From Acidimicrobiaceae bacterium (GTDB lineage Bacteria; Actinomycetota; Acidimicrobiia; Acidimicrobiales; UBA8190): a DNA stretch of 64,000 bases. The notes beneath the pieces are model-generated. The model was not told the origin of the DNA. It saw nothing but the letters and a program-made list of their open reading frames with translations, and made no database searches. Positions 56,910 to 64,000 of this stretch are shown in pieces. Location: the NCBI GenBank assembly GCA_003151955.1, contig PLZB01000004.1, positions 146 to 64,145 of the forward strand. The letters run 5' to 3'. A program made the position numbers and the translations under genes. Within the stretch, counting starts at the first letter, position 1. The number at the start of each line of letters is the position of its first letter.

Positions 56910-57947
56910 ATGCTCTACGGCGCCTACGGCTACACCGGCCGGCTGGTGGCCGACGTCGCCCTGGCCCGCGGTGAGCGGCCCGTCCTGGCCGGCCGGGACG
57001 GGAAGGCCCTGGGCCAGATGGCGGCCAAGCTCGGCCTCGAGCACCGGGTCGTCGGCCTCGACGACCCGGACGCCCTGGCCGGGGCCCTCGACGGGATCGA
57101 CGCTGTGGCCCACTGCGCCGGGCCCTTCTCGGCCACCGCCGCCCCCATGGTCGAAGCCTGCCTGGCCGGCCGGACCCACTACCTGGACATCACCGGCGAG
57201 ATCGACGTCTTCGAGGCCATCCTGGCCCGGGGGGAGGAGGCCGCCGGGGCCGGGGTCGTCCTCCTCCCCGGGGCCGGCTTCGACGTGGTCCCCTCCGACT
57301 GCCTGGCCGGTCTCCTGGCCCGGGCCCTCCCGACGGCCAACCGGCTCGAGCTGGCCCTGCGGATGGACGGGGGGGTGAGCCCGGGGACAGCCATGACGGC
57401 CATGGAGGCCCTGGGAGCGGCCGACCGCTGCCGGGTGGGTGGACAGATCGAGCCCGTCCCGACCGACCGCCGGCGGCGGCAGGTCAAGTTCGCCGACGGG
57501 AAGGCCACCGTGACGGCCATCTCCTGGGGGGACGTCTCCACCGCCTTCCACACCACCGGCATCCCCGACATCGTCGTCTACGCCGCCCTCCCCCTCACGG
57601 CCCAGCTCGTCTCCTCGGTAGCCGGGATGTCGGGGTCGAAGGGCCAGCGGTCCGTCGTCCAGCGGGCCCTCCGGTCGGTGGCGGGCCGGCTCCCGGGGCC
57701 CTCGGCCAAGATCCGGGCCCGGAGCCCGGGCCAGCTCTGGGGCCGGGCCATCGACCCCTCGGGGGCCAAGGTGACGGGCACCGTCACCACCCCCAACGGC
57801 TACGACCTCACCGCCGACTCCGTCGTCCGGGTCGTCCAGCGGCTCGCCGCCGGCAGCGTGCCGACCGGGGCCCACACCCCGTCGCGGGCCCTCGGGGCCG
57901 ACTTCGTCCGGGAGCTCGACGACGTGACCGTGGTCGACCCGGCCTGA
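56910..57947 (+). CDS. Saccharopine dehydrogenase-like / trans-acting enoyl reductase-family protein
   Basis: 345 residues. Begins MLYGAYGYTGRLVADVAL, a Rossmann NAD(P) motif (GAxGYTG) typical of saccharopine-dehydrogenase-like proteins, including mycobacterial trans-acting enoyl reductases of lipid synthesis. Further signatures: HCAGPFSATAAPMVEACLAGRTHYLDITGE and LLPGAGFDVVPSDCLAG. Probably reduces a lipid or polyketide intermediate. Downstream partner of the F420 oxidoreductase. The ATG at 56910 opens directly into the Rossmann fold. Confidence 0.83.
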   Translation: MLYGAYGYTGRLVADVALARGERPVLAGRDGKALGQMAAKLGLEHRVVGLDDPDALAGALDGIDAVAHCAGPFSATAAPMVEACLAGRTHYLDITGEIDVFEAILARGEEAAGAGVVLLPGAGFDVVPSDCLAGLLARALPTANRLELALRMDGGVSPGTAMTAMEALGAADRCRVGGQIEPVPTDRRRRQVKFADGKATVTAISWGDVSTAFHTTGIPDIVVYAALPLTAQLVSSVAGMSGSKGQRSVVQRALRSVAGRLPGPSAKIRARSPGQLWGRAIDPSGAKVTGTVTTPNGYDLTADSVVRVVQRLAAGSVPTGAHTPSRALGADFVRELDDVTVVDPA

Positions 57948-57961
57948 CCGGAGACCGGCCC

Positions 57962-58411
57962 TCAGTGGCGGTGGCGCCGAGCCGGCTTCTGGCCCGCCGG
58001 GGTCACCCGCAGGACGTGGTCACCGGCCTCGTTCCCCTTCGACCAGGCGATCGTCGCCGTCCCCGGAGCGGTGTAGCCGGCCGGGAGGCCGTCGAGGGTG
58101 GGCTGGACGGGCATGCCCGTCACGAAGGTGGGAAGGCCCGACGAGTCGATGGCCCGCTCCGGCGGTGGGGCCACGCTGAAGGTCCCACCGGCCCGGAAGG
58201 CCGGGATGGTGGGATCGGCGGGGGGCAGCGCCCCGGGCTTCTCGACCGCCACCCGGACGGGCTCGACGACGTGGACAGCGGCGGGGACCCGTTCGACGGG
58301 ATAGGCGGGAGCCGGGGGAGGCGGGGGGAGGGCGCCGGGATGGGACTCCGGCGGATACCAGTTCCCGTCGGATGCGATCCACCAGCCGGGGCCCTCGGGA
58401 CGGTCACTCAT
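57962..58411 (-). CDS. Small GWW-motif (DUF2510-like) proline-rich protein
   Basis: 149 residues. An N-terminal PGWWIASDGNWYPPE motif, common in actinobacterial membrane and regulatory proteins (similar to DUF2510), is followed by a Pro/Ala-rich linker and a C-terminal domain of about 70 residues with no recognised motif. No membrane helix is present. ATG 58411 is chosen over a GTG at 58444 because family members start shortly before GWW. An inverted repeat lies just upstream. The function is unknown. Confidence 0.7.
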   Translation of the reverse strand: MSDRPEGPGWWIASDGNWYPPESHPGALPPPPPAPAYPVERVPAAVHVVEPVRVAVEKPGALPPADPTIPAFRAGGTFSVAPPPERAIDSSGLPTFVTGMPVQPTLDGLPAGYTAPGTATIAWSKGNEAGDHVLRVTPAGQKPARRHRH

Positions 58412-58429
58412 GGCTACCCCCTCTATCCG

Positions 58430-58443
58430 TGCACATCGGTGCA
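58430..58443. promoter_or_regulatory. Inverted repeat upstream of the GWW-motif gene
   Basis: TGCAC and GTGCA arms around ATCG, 19 bp before ATG 58411. It could be an operator; no matching site was noticed elsewhere. Confidence 0.35.
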
Positions 58444-58535
58444 CAGGGGATTTTACCTCTTTCGTCGACCTGCCGGTTCGGTTAAGCGCAGCGTGGGGGT
58501 CTAAACGCGTTCCGTGAGGGGCCCGAACCCACGCC

Positions 58536-59753
58536 TCATCGGCCCCGGCGGGCCATCCGGATGGCCCGCCGTTGGAGGTAGTCGTGGAACTTCGGGGCGG
58601 TGTACTCGTACTGGCCCACCTGGACCCTGAAGACGACGCCCTGCTCGGTGAGGCGACCCATGAGGACGTTGACGTTGCCCTCGCTCTTGCCGGCCTTGTT
58701 GTGGATGTCGGCGGTCTTGAGCGGTGGGTACGGGCAGCCGGCGGTAGTCATGAGGAGATCCTGTTCCGCCTGCGTGAGCGATTCGACCCGGCCATCGTAG
58801 AAGTCGATGTCGAGCCGGTGGTAGATGTCGGGTTCGACCGAGTCGAGGAGCAGGGTGTCGAAGCAATCGACGCCGGCGAGGTGGGCGGCTTCCCAGAGCT
58901 CGGCTCCCCAGAGCTGGATGAAGAACGGGTACCCCTCGACCTCGGCGACGACCCGGTTGACGAGGGCTTCGCCGGCGGTGATGCCGGTGTCGTCGAGGGG
59001 ACGGACCAGCGCCTCGGCGGCCTCGGATCCAGCCAGGCGGCTGATCTCCTCGCCCCGGAACATGCGCTCGGTATAGGTCCTGGCCTTGAGGAGGTTGGCC
59101 CGGAGCGTGGGCAGGCCGCAGAGCACGAGGCCGATCGGGACCTCGTTCTCCTGGAGGGTGTTGACGGCGGCGATCAGGAGAGAGAGGGGATGCTGCCCGC
59201 TGCGGTCCCGGTCATCCCGGATGACCTGGGCTTCGTCGAGCATCAGCAGATAGCCGCCGTAGCCGTGCTGATCGGCCAGGACGGCGACCTCGAAGAGGGC
59301 CCTGGTGACGCTGTGCTCCTGGTCGGCGCTTCCCGGGAGGCCCAGCGACAATTCAATGTCCTGCCAGGTCACCCGGACCAGCCCCCGGGCCGAGGCGGCG
59401 ACACCCCGCATGGTCTCCCGGATCCGAGCCCCCCTGGAGATCTGGAGCTCAGCGGAGCGACACAGGCCCCCGATCAGCTCCGACAGGTCGGCTTCGGTGT
59501 AGTGGCGGGGCTCGACCTGGACCCGGCTCGTGAGCCAACCCTCGTCCTCGGTGGCGATCTCCTCGAGGCGCTTCAGCAACACGCTCTTGCCCACCCCGCG
59601 CAGCCCGGTGAGACGAACATTGGCCGGCAGTTCCGGAGCCGCGTGGAGCGTGGCCCGGAAGCGTCGGATCTCCCGCTCCCGGCCGGCCAGGAACAACGGG
59701 CTGACGGCGGCCCCCGGTCGGTACGGGTTACGGTTTCCCGGTTCGGCAGTCAT
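58536..59753 (-). CDS. AAA-family ATPase with C-terminal winged helix
   Basis: 405 residues. Walker A GLRGVGKS at 50-57, Walker B YLLMLDEAQ near residue 165, sensor-like LVLCGLPTLR, then a C-terminal winged-helix region (TTAGCPYPPLKTADIHNKAG and following). The build is that of ORC/Cdc6-like or archaeal-type ATPases, often found as solitary genes in mobile or defence contexts; no partner nuclease is seen. ATG 59753 is used; ATG or GTG codons up to 59792 are in frame. The upstream 112 bp are A/T-rich, with two TGTTATG copies. Confidence 0.78.
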   Translation of the reverse strand: MTAEPGNRNPYRPGAAVSPLFLAGREREIRRFRATLHAAPELPANVRLTGLRGVGKSVLLKRLEEIATEDEGWLTSRVQVEPRHYTEADLSELIGGLCRSAELQISRGARIRETMRGVAASARGLVRVTWQDIELSLGLPGSADQEHSVTRALFEVAVLADQHGYGGYLLMLDEAQVIRDDRDRSGQHPLSLLIAAVNTLQENEVPIGLVLCGLPTLRANLLKARTYTERMFRGEEISRLAGSEAAEALVRPLDDTGITAGEALVNRVVAEVEGYPFFIQLWGAELWEAAHLAGVDCFDTLLLDSVEPDIYHRLDIDFYDGRVESLTQAEQDLLMTTAGCPYPPLKTADIHNKAGKSEGNVNVLMGRLTEQGVVFRVQVGQYEYTAPKFHDYLQRRAIRMARRGR

Positions 59754-59865
59754 TACAGAACCTATGTTATGACAGCCATGCATTACACACAAGCTGTTAT
59801 GTGTGCAGAGCCGGGGTGAGACTCAGCTCCCGCGCACAGGGATCAACCGCAGCTGTGACGGCCGG

Positions 59866-61248
59866 TCAATGGCTGAAGCCGGCCTTGGCCGGGGCCATGG
59901 ACCGCGATCCCTCCTCGTGGCGGTCGGTGACCTTCCGGAGGGCGTCGAGGAGGAGGCCGGCCATGTCCCTGCTGAAGCCGTTACGGACCACGATCCGGAG
60001 GACGGCGAGGTGCTCGAGGTTCGGGGGCATGGTGTAGGCGGGGACGAGCCAGCCGTGGGCCCGGAGGGCCTCCGAGATGTCGAAGACCGTGTAGGGGCTG
60101 TCGGGATCGGTCAGCCGGAAGGCAAAGACGGGGAGCTGGTCCCCCCGGGAGACGAGGGTGAAGGGTCCGAGCTCCTCGATCTTGCCGGCCAGCCAGGCCG
60201 CCGTCTCCCGGCTCTCCCCCTGGACCCGCCCGTAGCCCTCCCGGCCGAGCCGGATGAAGTTGTAGTACTGGGCCACGATCTGGGCCCCGGGCCGGGAGAA
60301 GTTCAGGGCGAATGTCGGCATGTGGCCGCCGAGGTAGTCCACGTTGAAGACCAGCTCATCGGGGAGGGACTCGGCGTCCCGCCAGACGATCCAGCCCACC
60401 CCGGGGTAGACGAGCCCGTACTTGTGGCCCGAGGTGTTGATGGAATGAACCCGGGGGAGCCGGAAGTCCCAGACCAGCTCGGGCTCGAGGAAGGGGGCCA
60501 CCATCCCCCCCGAGGCTCCGTCGACGTGGATGGGAACGTCGAGCCCGGTCCGCTCCTGGAGGTCGTCCAGGGCGGCCGAGATGGCCTCCACGGGCTCGTA
60601 GATCCCGTCGTAGGTGGAGCCGAGGATGGCCACCACCCCGATGGTGTTCTCGTCGCAGGCCGCGGCGGCCCCCTCCGGGGTGAGGCAGGTGGCCTCGGGG
60701 CCGACGGGGACGAGCCGCTCCTCCACGTCCCAGTACCGGCAGAACTTCTCCCAGCAGACCTGGACGTTCGACCCCATGACCAGGTTGGGCCGGTCGGCCG
60801 GGAGCCCGGCGGCCTGGCGACGCTGCCGCCACCGCCATTTGAGGGCCAGAGCCCCCAGCATGCAGGCCTCCGAGGAGCCGGTGGTGGAGCAGCCGGTGGC
60901 GTCCTCGGCGTGGGAGGCGTTCCAGAGGTCGGCCAGCATGTTGACGCAGCGCTTCTCGAGCTCGGCCGTCTGGGGGTACTCGTCCTTGTCGATCATGTTC
61001 TTGGCCGAGCACTCGGCCATGAGCTGCTCCGCCTCCCGCTCCATCCAGGTGGTCACGAAGGTGGCGAGATTGAGCCGGGCGCTCCCGTCGAGGAGGAGCT
61101 CGTCGTGGATGATCTGGTAGGCCGAGCCCGGGAGCATGCTCTCCTGGGGCATCCGGAACCGGGGGACGTCGCCGGGGTGGTCCAGCTGGGGTCGGAGGGT
61201 CAGGCGGTGCTCGCCGCGGTCGCCGGTCTCATGGGGGTGCAGGGGCAT
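59866..61248 (-). CDS. gadB: Glutamate decarboxylase
   Basis: 460 residues, near the 466 of E. coli GadB. PLP-dependent decarboxylation of glutamate to GABA, consuming a proton. The cofactor Lys276 lies in NTSGHKYG, at the same residue number as in GadB; also GCSTTGSSEACMLGALALKWRW, VHVDGASGGM-type IHVDGASGGMVAPF and VLRIVVRNGFS. ATG 61248 begins a short N-terminus before RFRMPQESMLPG; the upstream frame is antisense. No glutamate/GABA antiporter is nearby, so its role in acid resistance is not shown. Confidence 0.94.
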   Translation of the reverse strand: MPLHPHETGDRGEHRLTLRPQLDHPGDVPRFRMPQESMLPGSAYQIIHDELLLDGSARLNLATFVTTWMEREAEQLMAECSAKNMIDKDEYPQTAELEKRCVNMLADLWNASHAEDATGCSTTGSSEACMLGALALKWRWRQRRQAAGLPADRPNLVMGSNVQVCWEKFCRYWDVEERLVPVGPEATCLTPEGAAAACDENTIGVVAILGSTYDGIYEPVEAISAALDDLQERTGLDVPIHVDGASGGMVAPFLEPELVWDFRLPRVHSINTSGHKYGLVYPGVGWIVWRDAESLPDELVFNVDYLGGHMPTFALNFSRPGAQIVAQYYNFIRLGREGYGRVQGESRETAAWLAGKIEELGPFTLVSRGDQLPVFAFRLTDPDSPYTVFDISEALRAHGWLVPAYTMPPNLEHLAVLRIVVRNGFSRDMAGLLLDALRKVTDRHEEGSRSMAPAKAGFSH

Positions 61249-61300
61249 GGCCCCAGCATCACACGGCCCGCCCCGCCCTGCTCGGCTGCCGGGGCCGGGG

Positions 61301-62011
61301 TCAGTTGGAGGATGGGGCCTCGGCGAAAGTCCGGCCCCAGTAGAGGACTTGTACGGCAGAGAAGACGGTGGAGCAGTCGCCGCTGGACCCGATCTTGGTC
61401 TTGTAGGCGTAGTAGGTCCCGGCCGTGGTGATGGCGGTCGATGACCCGAAGGGACCCAGCTGGGGATCGCTCCCTGGCGAGACGTAGCGGTAGAAGGCGA
61501 AAGGGGACTCGGATTCAAAAATGTTCCCGATGATCGGGCCCGGGGTGACCTCCAGGACGAGGGCGTACCAGCAGGTGTCGGTGCCCTTCGAGTAGGCGGC
61601 CAGGGCGATGCCCTGGTCGTCGCGGACGCTGCCCACGTCGAGGGTGGCGAAGCTGAGGCAGTTGCTCCGGGCGCCGCTGTTGCAGACGCCGCTGCCGGCG
61701 AAGGTGCCCTGGGTCCAGCCGTAGGCCGGGATCGCCGTCGTGAGGCTGGCGGTGGCGGCCGCGGTCGTGACTAGGGGGGTGTCGACGGAGGAGAAGCTCT
61801 GGCCGCTGTTGTCGTAGAAGACCCGGAGCTCCTCGGCGGCGCTGGTCAGGTTGGCCTGGGTGGCCCGGTCGTTGGCCGAGGCGGTGACACCGAGGAAGGT
61901 GGGAATGGCGATGGCGAGGAGGATGGCGATGATGAGGAGGACCACCATCAGCTCGATCAGGGTGAACCCCTCCTCGGCCCCCCGGCTGTCCCCCCCCGTC
62001 CCCACAGCCAC
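61301..62011 (-). CDS. Type IV pilin-like protein (orphan)
   Basis: 236 residues. Prepilin leader ending EEG followed by FTLIELMVVLLIIAILLAIAIP, the class III signal cut between Gly15 and Phe16, with the conserved Glu at mature position 5. The rest is an exported Ser/Thr/Ala-rich domain with three to four Cys. No pilus assembly ATPase or prepilin peptidase is in the window. The start is uncertain: GTG 62011 gives a 15-residue leader. A TAAAAT -10 box lies about 35 bp upstream. Confidence 0.85.
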   Translation of the reverse strand: MAVGTGGDSRGAEEGFTLIELMVVLLIIAILLAIAIPTFLGVTASANDRATQANLTSAAEELRVFYDNSGQSFSSVDTPLVTTAAATASLTTAIPAYGWTQGTFAGSGVCNSGARSNCLSFATLDVGSVRDDQGIALAAYSKGTDTCWYALVLEVTPGPIIGNIFESESPFAFYRYVSPGSDPQLGPFGSSTAITTAGTYYAYKTKIGSSGDCSTVFSAVQVLYWGRTFAEAPSSN

Positions 62012-62044
62012 GCAATCGTCGCCATCGGCTCCAGGGTCACAACA

Positions 62045-62050
62045 ATTTTA
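62045..62050 (-). promoter_or_regulatory. -10 box (TAAAAT) of the pilin-like gene
   Basis: TAAAAT on the minus strand in a short A/T-rich gap between the pilin-like gene and the acyl-CoA dehydrogenase stop. TTTTTG lies just upstream. Confidence 0.45.
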
Positions 62051-62059
62051 CAAAAAGCT

Positions 62060-63178
62060 TCAGACAGGCTCGGTGGCCAGGAGATCGCCCAGGTGGAGGA
62101 GGCTCTGGGTGCCCCCGCCCAGGGTCAGGGCCAGCTGCTTGGTGAGGAGGTAGTAGCGGTGGAGGGGGTAGTCCCGGTCGACCCCGACCCCCCCGTGGAG
62201 GTGGACGCAGGCGTGGACGACCCGCTGGGCCCCCTCGTCGGCCCAGAACTTGGCGATGGCGACGGCCTCGGCGGCGGGGAGCCCCTCGGCCAGGCGCCAG
62301 GCGGCCTGCCAGGCCGTGAGCCGGACGGCCTCGGTGTCGATGTAGGCGTCGGCGGCCCGCTGTCCGACGGCCTGGAAGGTGGCGATGACCTTGTCGAACT
62401 GCTCCCGCTGGCTCGTGTAGGTCGCCGTCAGCTTCACCGCCGCCTGGCAGGCCCCGGCCTCCTGGACGCAGACGGCGGCGATGGCCCGGTCGACCAGCCC
62501 GGCCAGGGCCTCGACCCCGTCCGGCCCGGCCACCAGGACCCCCTCGGTGGCGACGATGACCCCGTCCAGTTCGATCTCGGCCTCGTCCTGCCCGCTCGTC
62601 GTCTCCTGCCGCTGCCGGCCGAGCCCCGGGGCATCAGCCGAGACGATGAAGAGCCCGATACCGTCAGGGGTCCGGGCCGGGACCACGACGGCGTCGGCCA
62701 CCATCCCGGCCGGCACGTTCGACTTCGTCCCGTCGAGCCGCCAACCCCCACCCTCCCGGACGGCGGTGGTGGAGGGGGTCCAGGGGTCCCCCCCCGTCTC
62801 GACCAGGGCGGCGGTGAGGATGGTCCGGCCCTCGGCCACGGCCGGGAGCCAGCGCTGGTGCTGCTCCGGGGTCCCCAGGTCGTTGATGGGCCCGGCCCCG
62901 AGGACGAGGGTGGCCACCAGGGGGATGGAGGCGGCGCTCCTCCCGGCCTCCTCGACCAGGATGCAGGTCTCGACGAAGCCGAGCCCGGCCCCCCCGACGG
63001 CCTCGGGGAGGGCCAGGCCCAGGAGCCCGGCCGAGGCCAGCTCCCCCCAGAGCTTCCGGTCGACCCGGTCCTCGGAGGCCTCGACCTCCCGGAGCCGCTC
63101 CGGGGTGGAGAGATCCCCGAGGATCCGGACGGCCAGGGCCCGGATCTCGTCCTGGTCCCCTGAGAAGGAGAAGTCCAC
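62060..63178 (-). CDS. Acyl-CoA dehydrogenase, ChsE1/ChsE5-like subunit
   Basis: 372 residues. ACAD starting MDFSFSGDQDEI with LGLALPEAVGGAGLGF, YTSQREQFDKVIATFQ and HLHGGVGVDRDYPLHRYY, clearly related to the ChsE1-like protein at 43397. GAGGAA lies 4-5 nt before its GTG start. It follows a FadE29-type gene by 17 bp, so the two should form a heteromeric alpha2-beta2 dehydrogenase. The mycobacterial FadE26/FadE27 (ChsE4-ChsE5) pair acts on longer sterol side chains and is a candidate equivalent; this is inference. Confidence 0.82.
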   Translation of the reverse strand: MDFSFSGDQDEIRALAVRILGDLSTPERLREVEASEDRVDRKLWGELASAGLLGLALPEAVGGAGLGFVETCILVEEAGRSAASIPLVATLVLGAGPINDLGTPEQHQRWLPAVAEGRTILTAALVETGGDPWTPSTTAVREGGGWRLDGTKSNVPAGMVADAVVVPARTPDGIGLFIVSADAPGLGRQRQETTSGQDEAEIELDGVIVATEGVLVAGPDGVEALAGLVDRAIAAVCVQEAGACQAAVKLTATYTSQREQFDKVIATFQAVGQRAADAYIDTEAVRLTAWQAAWRLAEGLPAAEAVAIAKFWADEGAQRVVHACVHLHGGVGVDRDYPLHRYYLLTKQLALTLGGGTQSLLHLGDLLATEPV

Positions 63179-63195
63179 GGTCTTCCTCGATTCCT

Positions 63196-64000
63196 CTAGC
63201 GCAGCGACCGGGGCATGCCCAGGCCGAAGATGGCGATCAGGTCCCGCTGGATCTCGTTCGTCCCGCCCCCGAAGGTGAGGATGACGAGGCTCCGGGTGTA
63301 CATCTCGAGCCGGCTCCGGAGCACCGACCCGGGGGTGTCCCGCTTCAGGTAGCCGGCCGGGCCCACCACCTCGGTGAGGAGCCGGAGGGCCTCCATGTAG
63401 AACTCCGTCCCGAAGACCTTGATGGTGGAGGCGTCGGCCACGTCGAGGGGCCGGCCCGAGGCCGCCGTCCAGGCCACCTTCCAGTTGATGAGCTTCAGGA
63501 ATTCCAGCTTGGCCCGGACCCGGGCCAGGTGGAGCCGGACCCACTCCTGGTCGATCACCCGCCGGCCGTCGGCCAGCTTCGTCTCCTGGGCCCAGCCCCG
63601 GACGTCGGAGAGGGCCCGCTCGATGATCCCCGGGGAGCAGAGGGTGACCCGCTCGTGGTTGAGCTGGTTGGTGATGAGCGTCCAGCCGTTGTTCAGGCCC
63701 CCCACCACGTTGGCCAGGGGGACCCGGACATCCTCCCAGAACGTGTAGTTGATGTTGTGCTCCCCCATGAGCGACATGGGGACGACCCGGATCCCGGGGG
63801 TGTCCATGGGGACGATCACCATCGAGATCCCCTTGTGCTTCTTCACCTCGGGGTCGGTCCGGACGGCCAGCCAGCAGTAGTCGGCGTCGCCGGCCAGGCT
63901 GGTGTAGATCTTGGCCCCGTTGATGACGAGCTCCTCCCCGTCGATCACGGCCGAGGTCTTGAGCGAGGCCAGGTCCGTCCCCGACTCCGCCTCGGTGTAG
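63196..64000 (-). CDS. Acyl-CoA dehydrogenase, ChsE2/ChsE4-like subunit, truncated by the window edge
   Basis: 268 residues visible; the frame is open to base 64000, so the N-terminus lies outside. Reads YTEAESGTDLASLKTSAV, then NGAKIYTSLAGDADYCWLA, VRTDPEVKKHKGISM and the C-terminal TFGGGTNEIQRD, as in the ChsE2-like gene at 45591. It would be the partner subunit of the next gene downstream. Whether a KstR-like operator precedes it cannot be seen here. Confidence 0.85.
   Translation of the reverse strand, partial: YTEAESGTDLASLKTSAVIDGEELVINGAKIYTSLAGDADYCWLAVRTDPEVKKHKGISMVIVPMDTPGIRVVPMSLMGEHNINYTFWEDVRVPLANVVGGLNNGWTLITNQLNHERVTLCSPGIIERALSDVRGWAQETKLADGRRVIDQEWVRLHLARVRAKLEFLKLINWKVAWTAASGRPLDVADASTIKVFGTEFYMEALRLLTEVVGPAGYLKRDTPGSVLRSRLEMYTRSLVILTFGGGTNEIQRDLIAIFGLGMPRSLR

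Overview
The window is high-GC, gene-dense DNA that looks actinobacterial. The sequence shows F420-type luciferase-like oxidoreductases, a set of steroid genes closely resembling those of Mycobacterium, many GTG starts, and -10 boxes (TANNNT) placed 6-8 nt before start codons as in leaderless actinobacterial transcripts. An uncultured member of the Acidimicrobiia is my best guess; that is inference, because no rRNA or tRNA gene was found.

Layout. 0-7 kb is housekeeping: the end of a proline-rich protein, moaC, a FmdB-type zinc ribbon behind a CIRCE-like repeat, the TldE/TldD protease pair, a hotdog thioesterase, an AIM24-family protein and an MFS transporter. 7-14.3 kb holds dxs, two acyl-CoA synthetases resembling FadD19 and FadD17 (each behind a KstR-like operator), a degenerate isochorismatase-fold protein and a membrane protein. 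14.3-40.5 kb is a surface-glycan island. It contains a nonulosonic-acid (sialic-like) set (NeuB-type synthase, cytidylyltransferase, DegT aminotransferase, aldo/keto reductase, RmlD-like reductase), a PseB-LegB-nucleotidyltransferase operon, a complete wbpD-E-B-A-like set for a diacetamido-uronic acid UDP-sugar, a Wzx-like flippase, several glycosyltransferases, a PIG-L deacetylase, an asparagine-synthase-like amidotransferase and an LpxD-like acyltransferase.

40.5-46.8 kb is one minus-strand, tightly overlapping operon matching the mycobacterial igr operon for removal of the last steroid side-chain carbons: chsE2, chsH2, chsE1, chsH1, ltp2, plus a second diverged ltp2. A KstR-like operator lies upstream. 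The related P450 (CYP125/CYP142 type) sits at 52.6 kb with its own KstR-like site and a co-transcribed F420 oxidoreductase. Another heteromeric acyl-CoA dehydrogenase pair ends the window at 62-64 kb.

Between the igr-like operon and the P450 (46.9-52.5 kb) lies an accessory island of mobile-defence or toxin-antitoxin type genes: a Fic protein, a small wHTH gene, an AbiEi-like regulator, a putative ADP-ribosyltransferase-like gene with a partner, a second AbiEi-like regulator with a frameshifted partner, and decayed fragments. A 43-bp direct repeat occurs twice in it. 54.8-62 kb carries a secreted/membrane protein, a second F420 oxidoreductase, a saccharopine-dehydrogenase-like reductase, a GWW-motif protein, an AAA ATPase, glutamate decarboxylase and a lone type IV pilin-like protein.

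How they fit together: FadD19-like ligase, P450, two ACAD pairs, hydratase and Ltp2 aldolase would form a sterol side-chain degradation route under one KstR-like repressor whose gene is not in the window. The glycan island would make and export a polysaccharide or glycoprotein glycan rich in acidic N-acetylated sugars.
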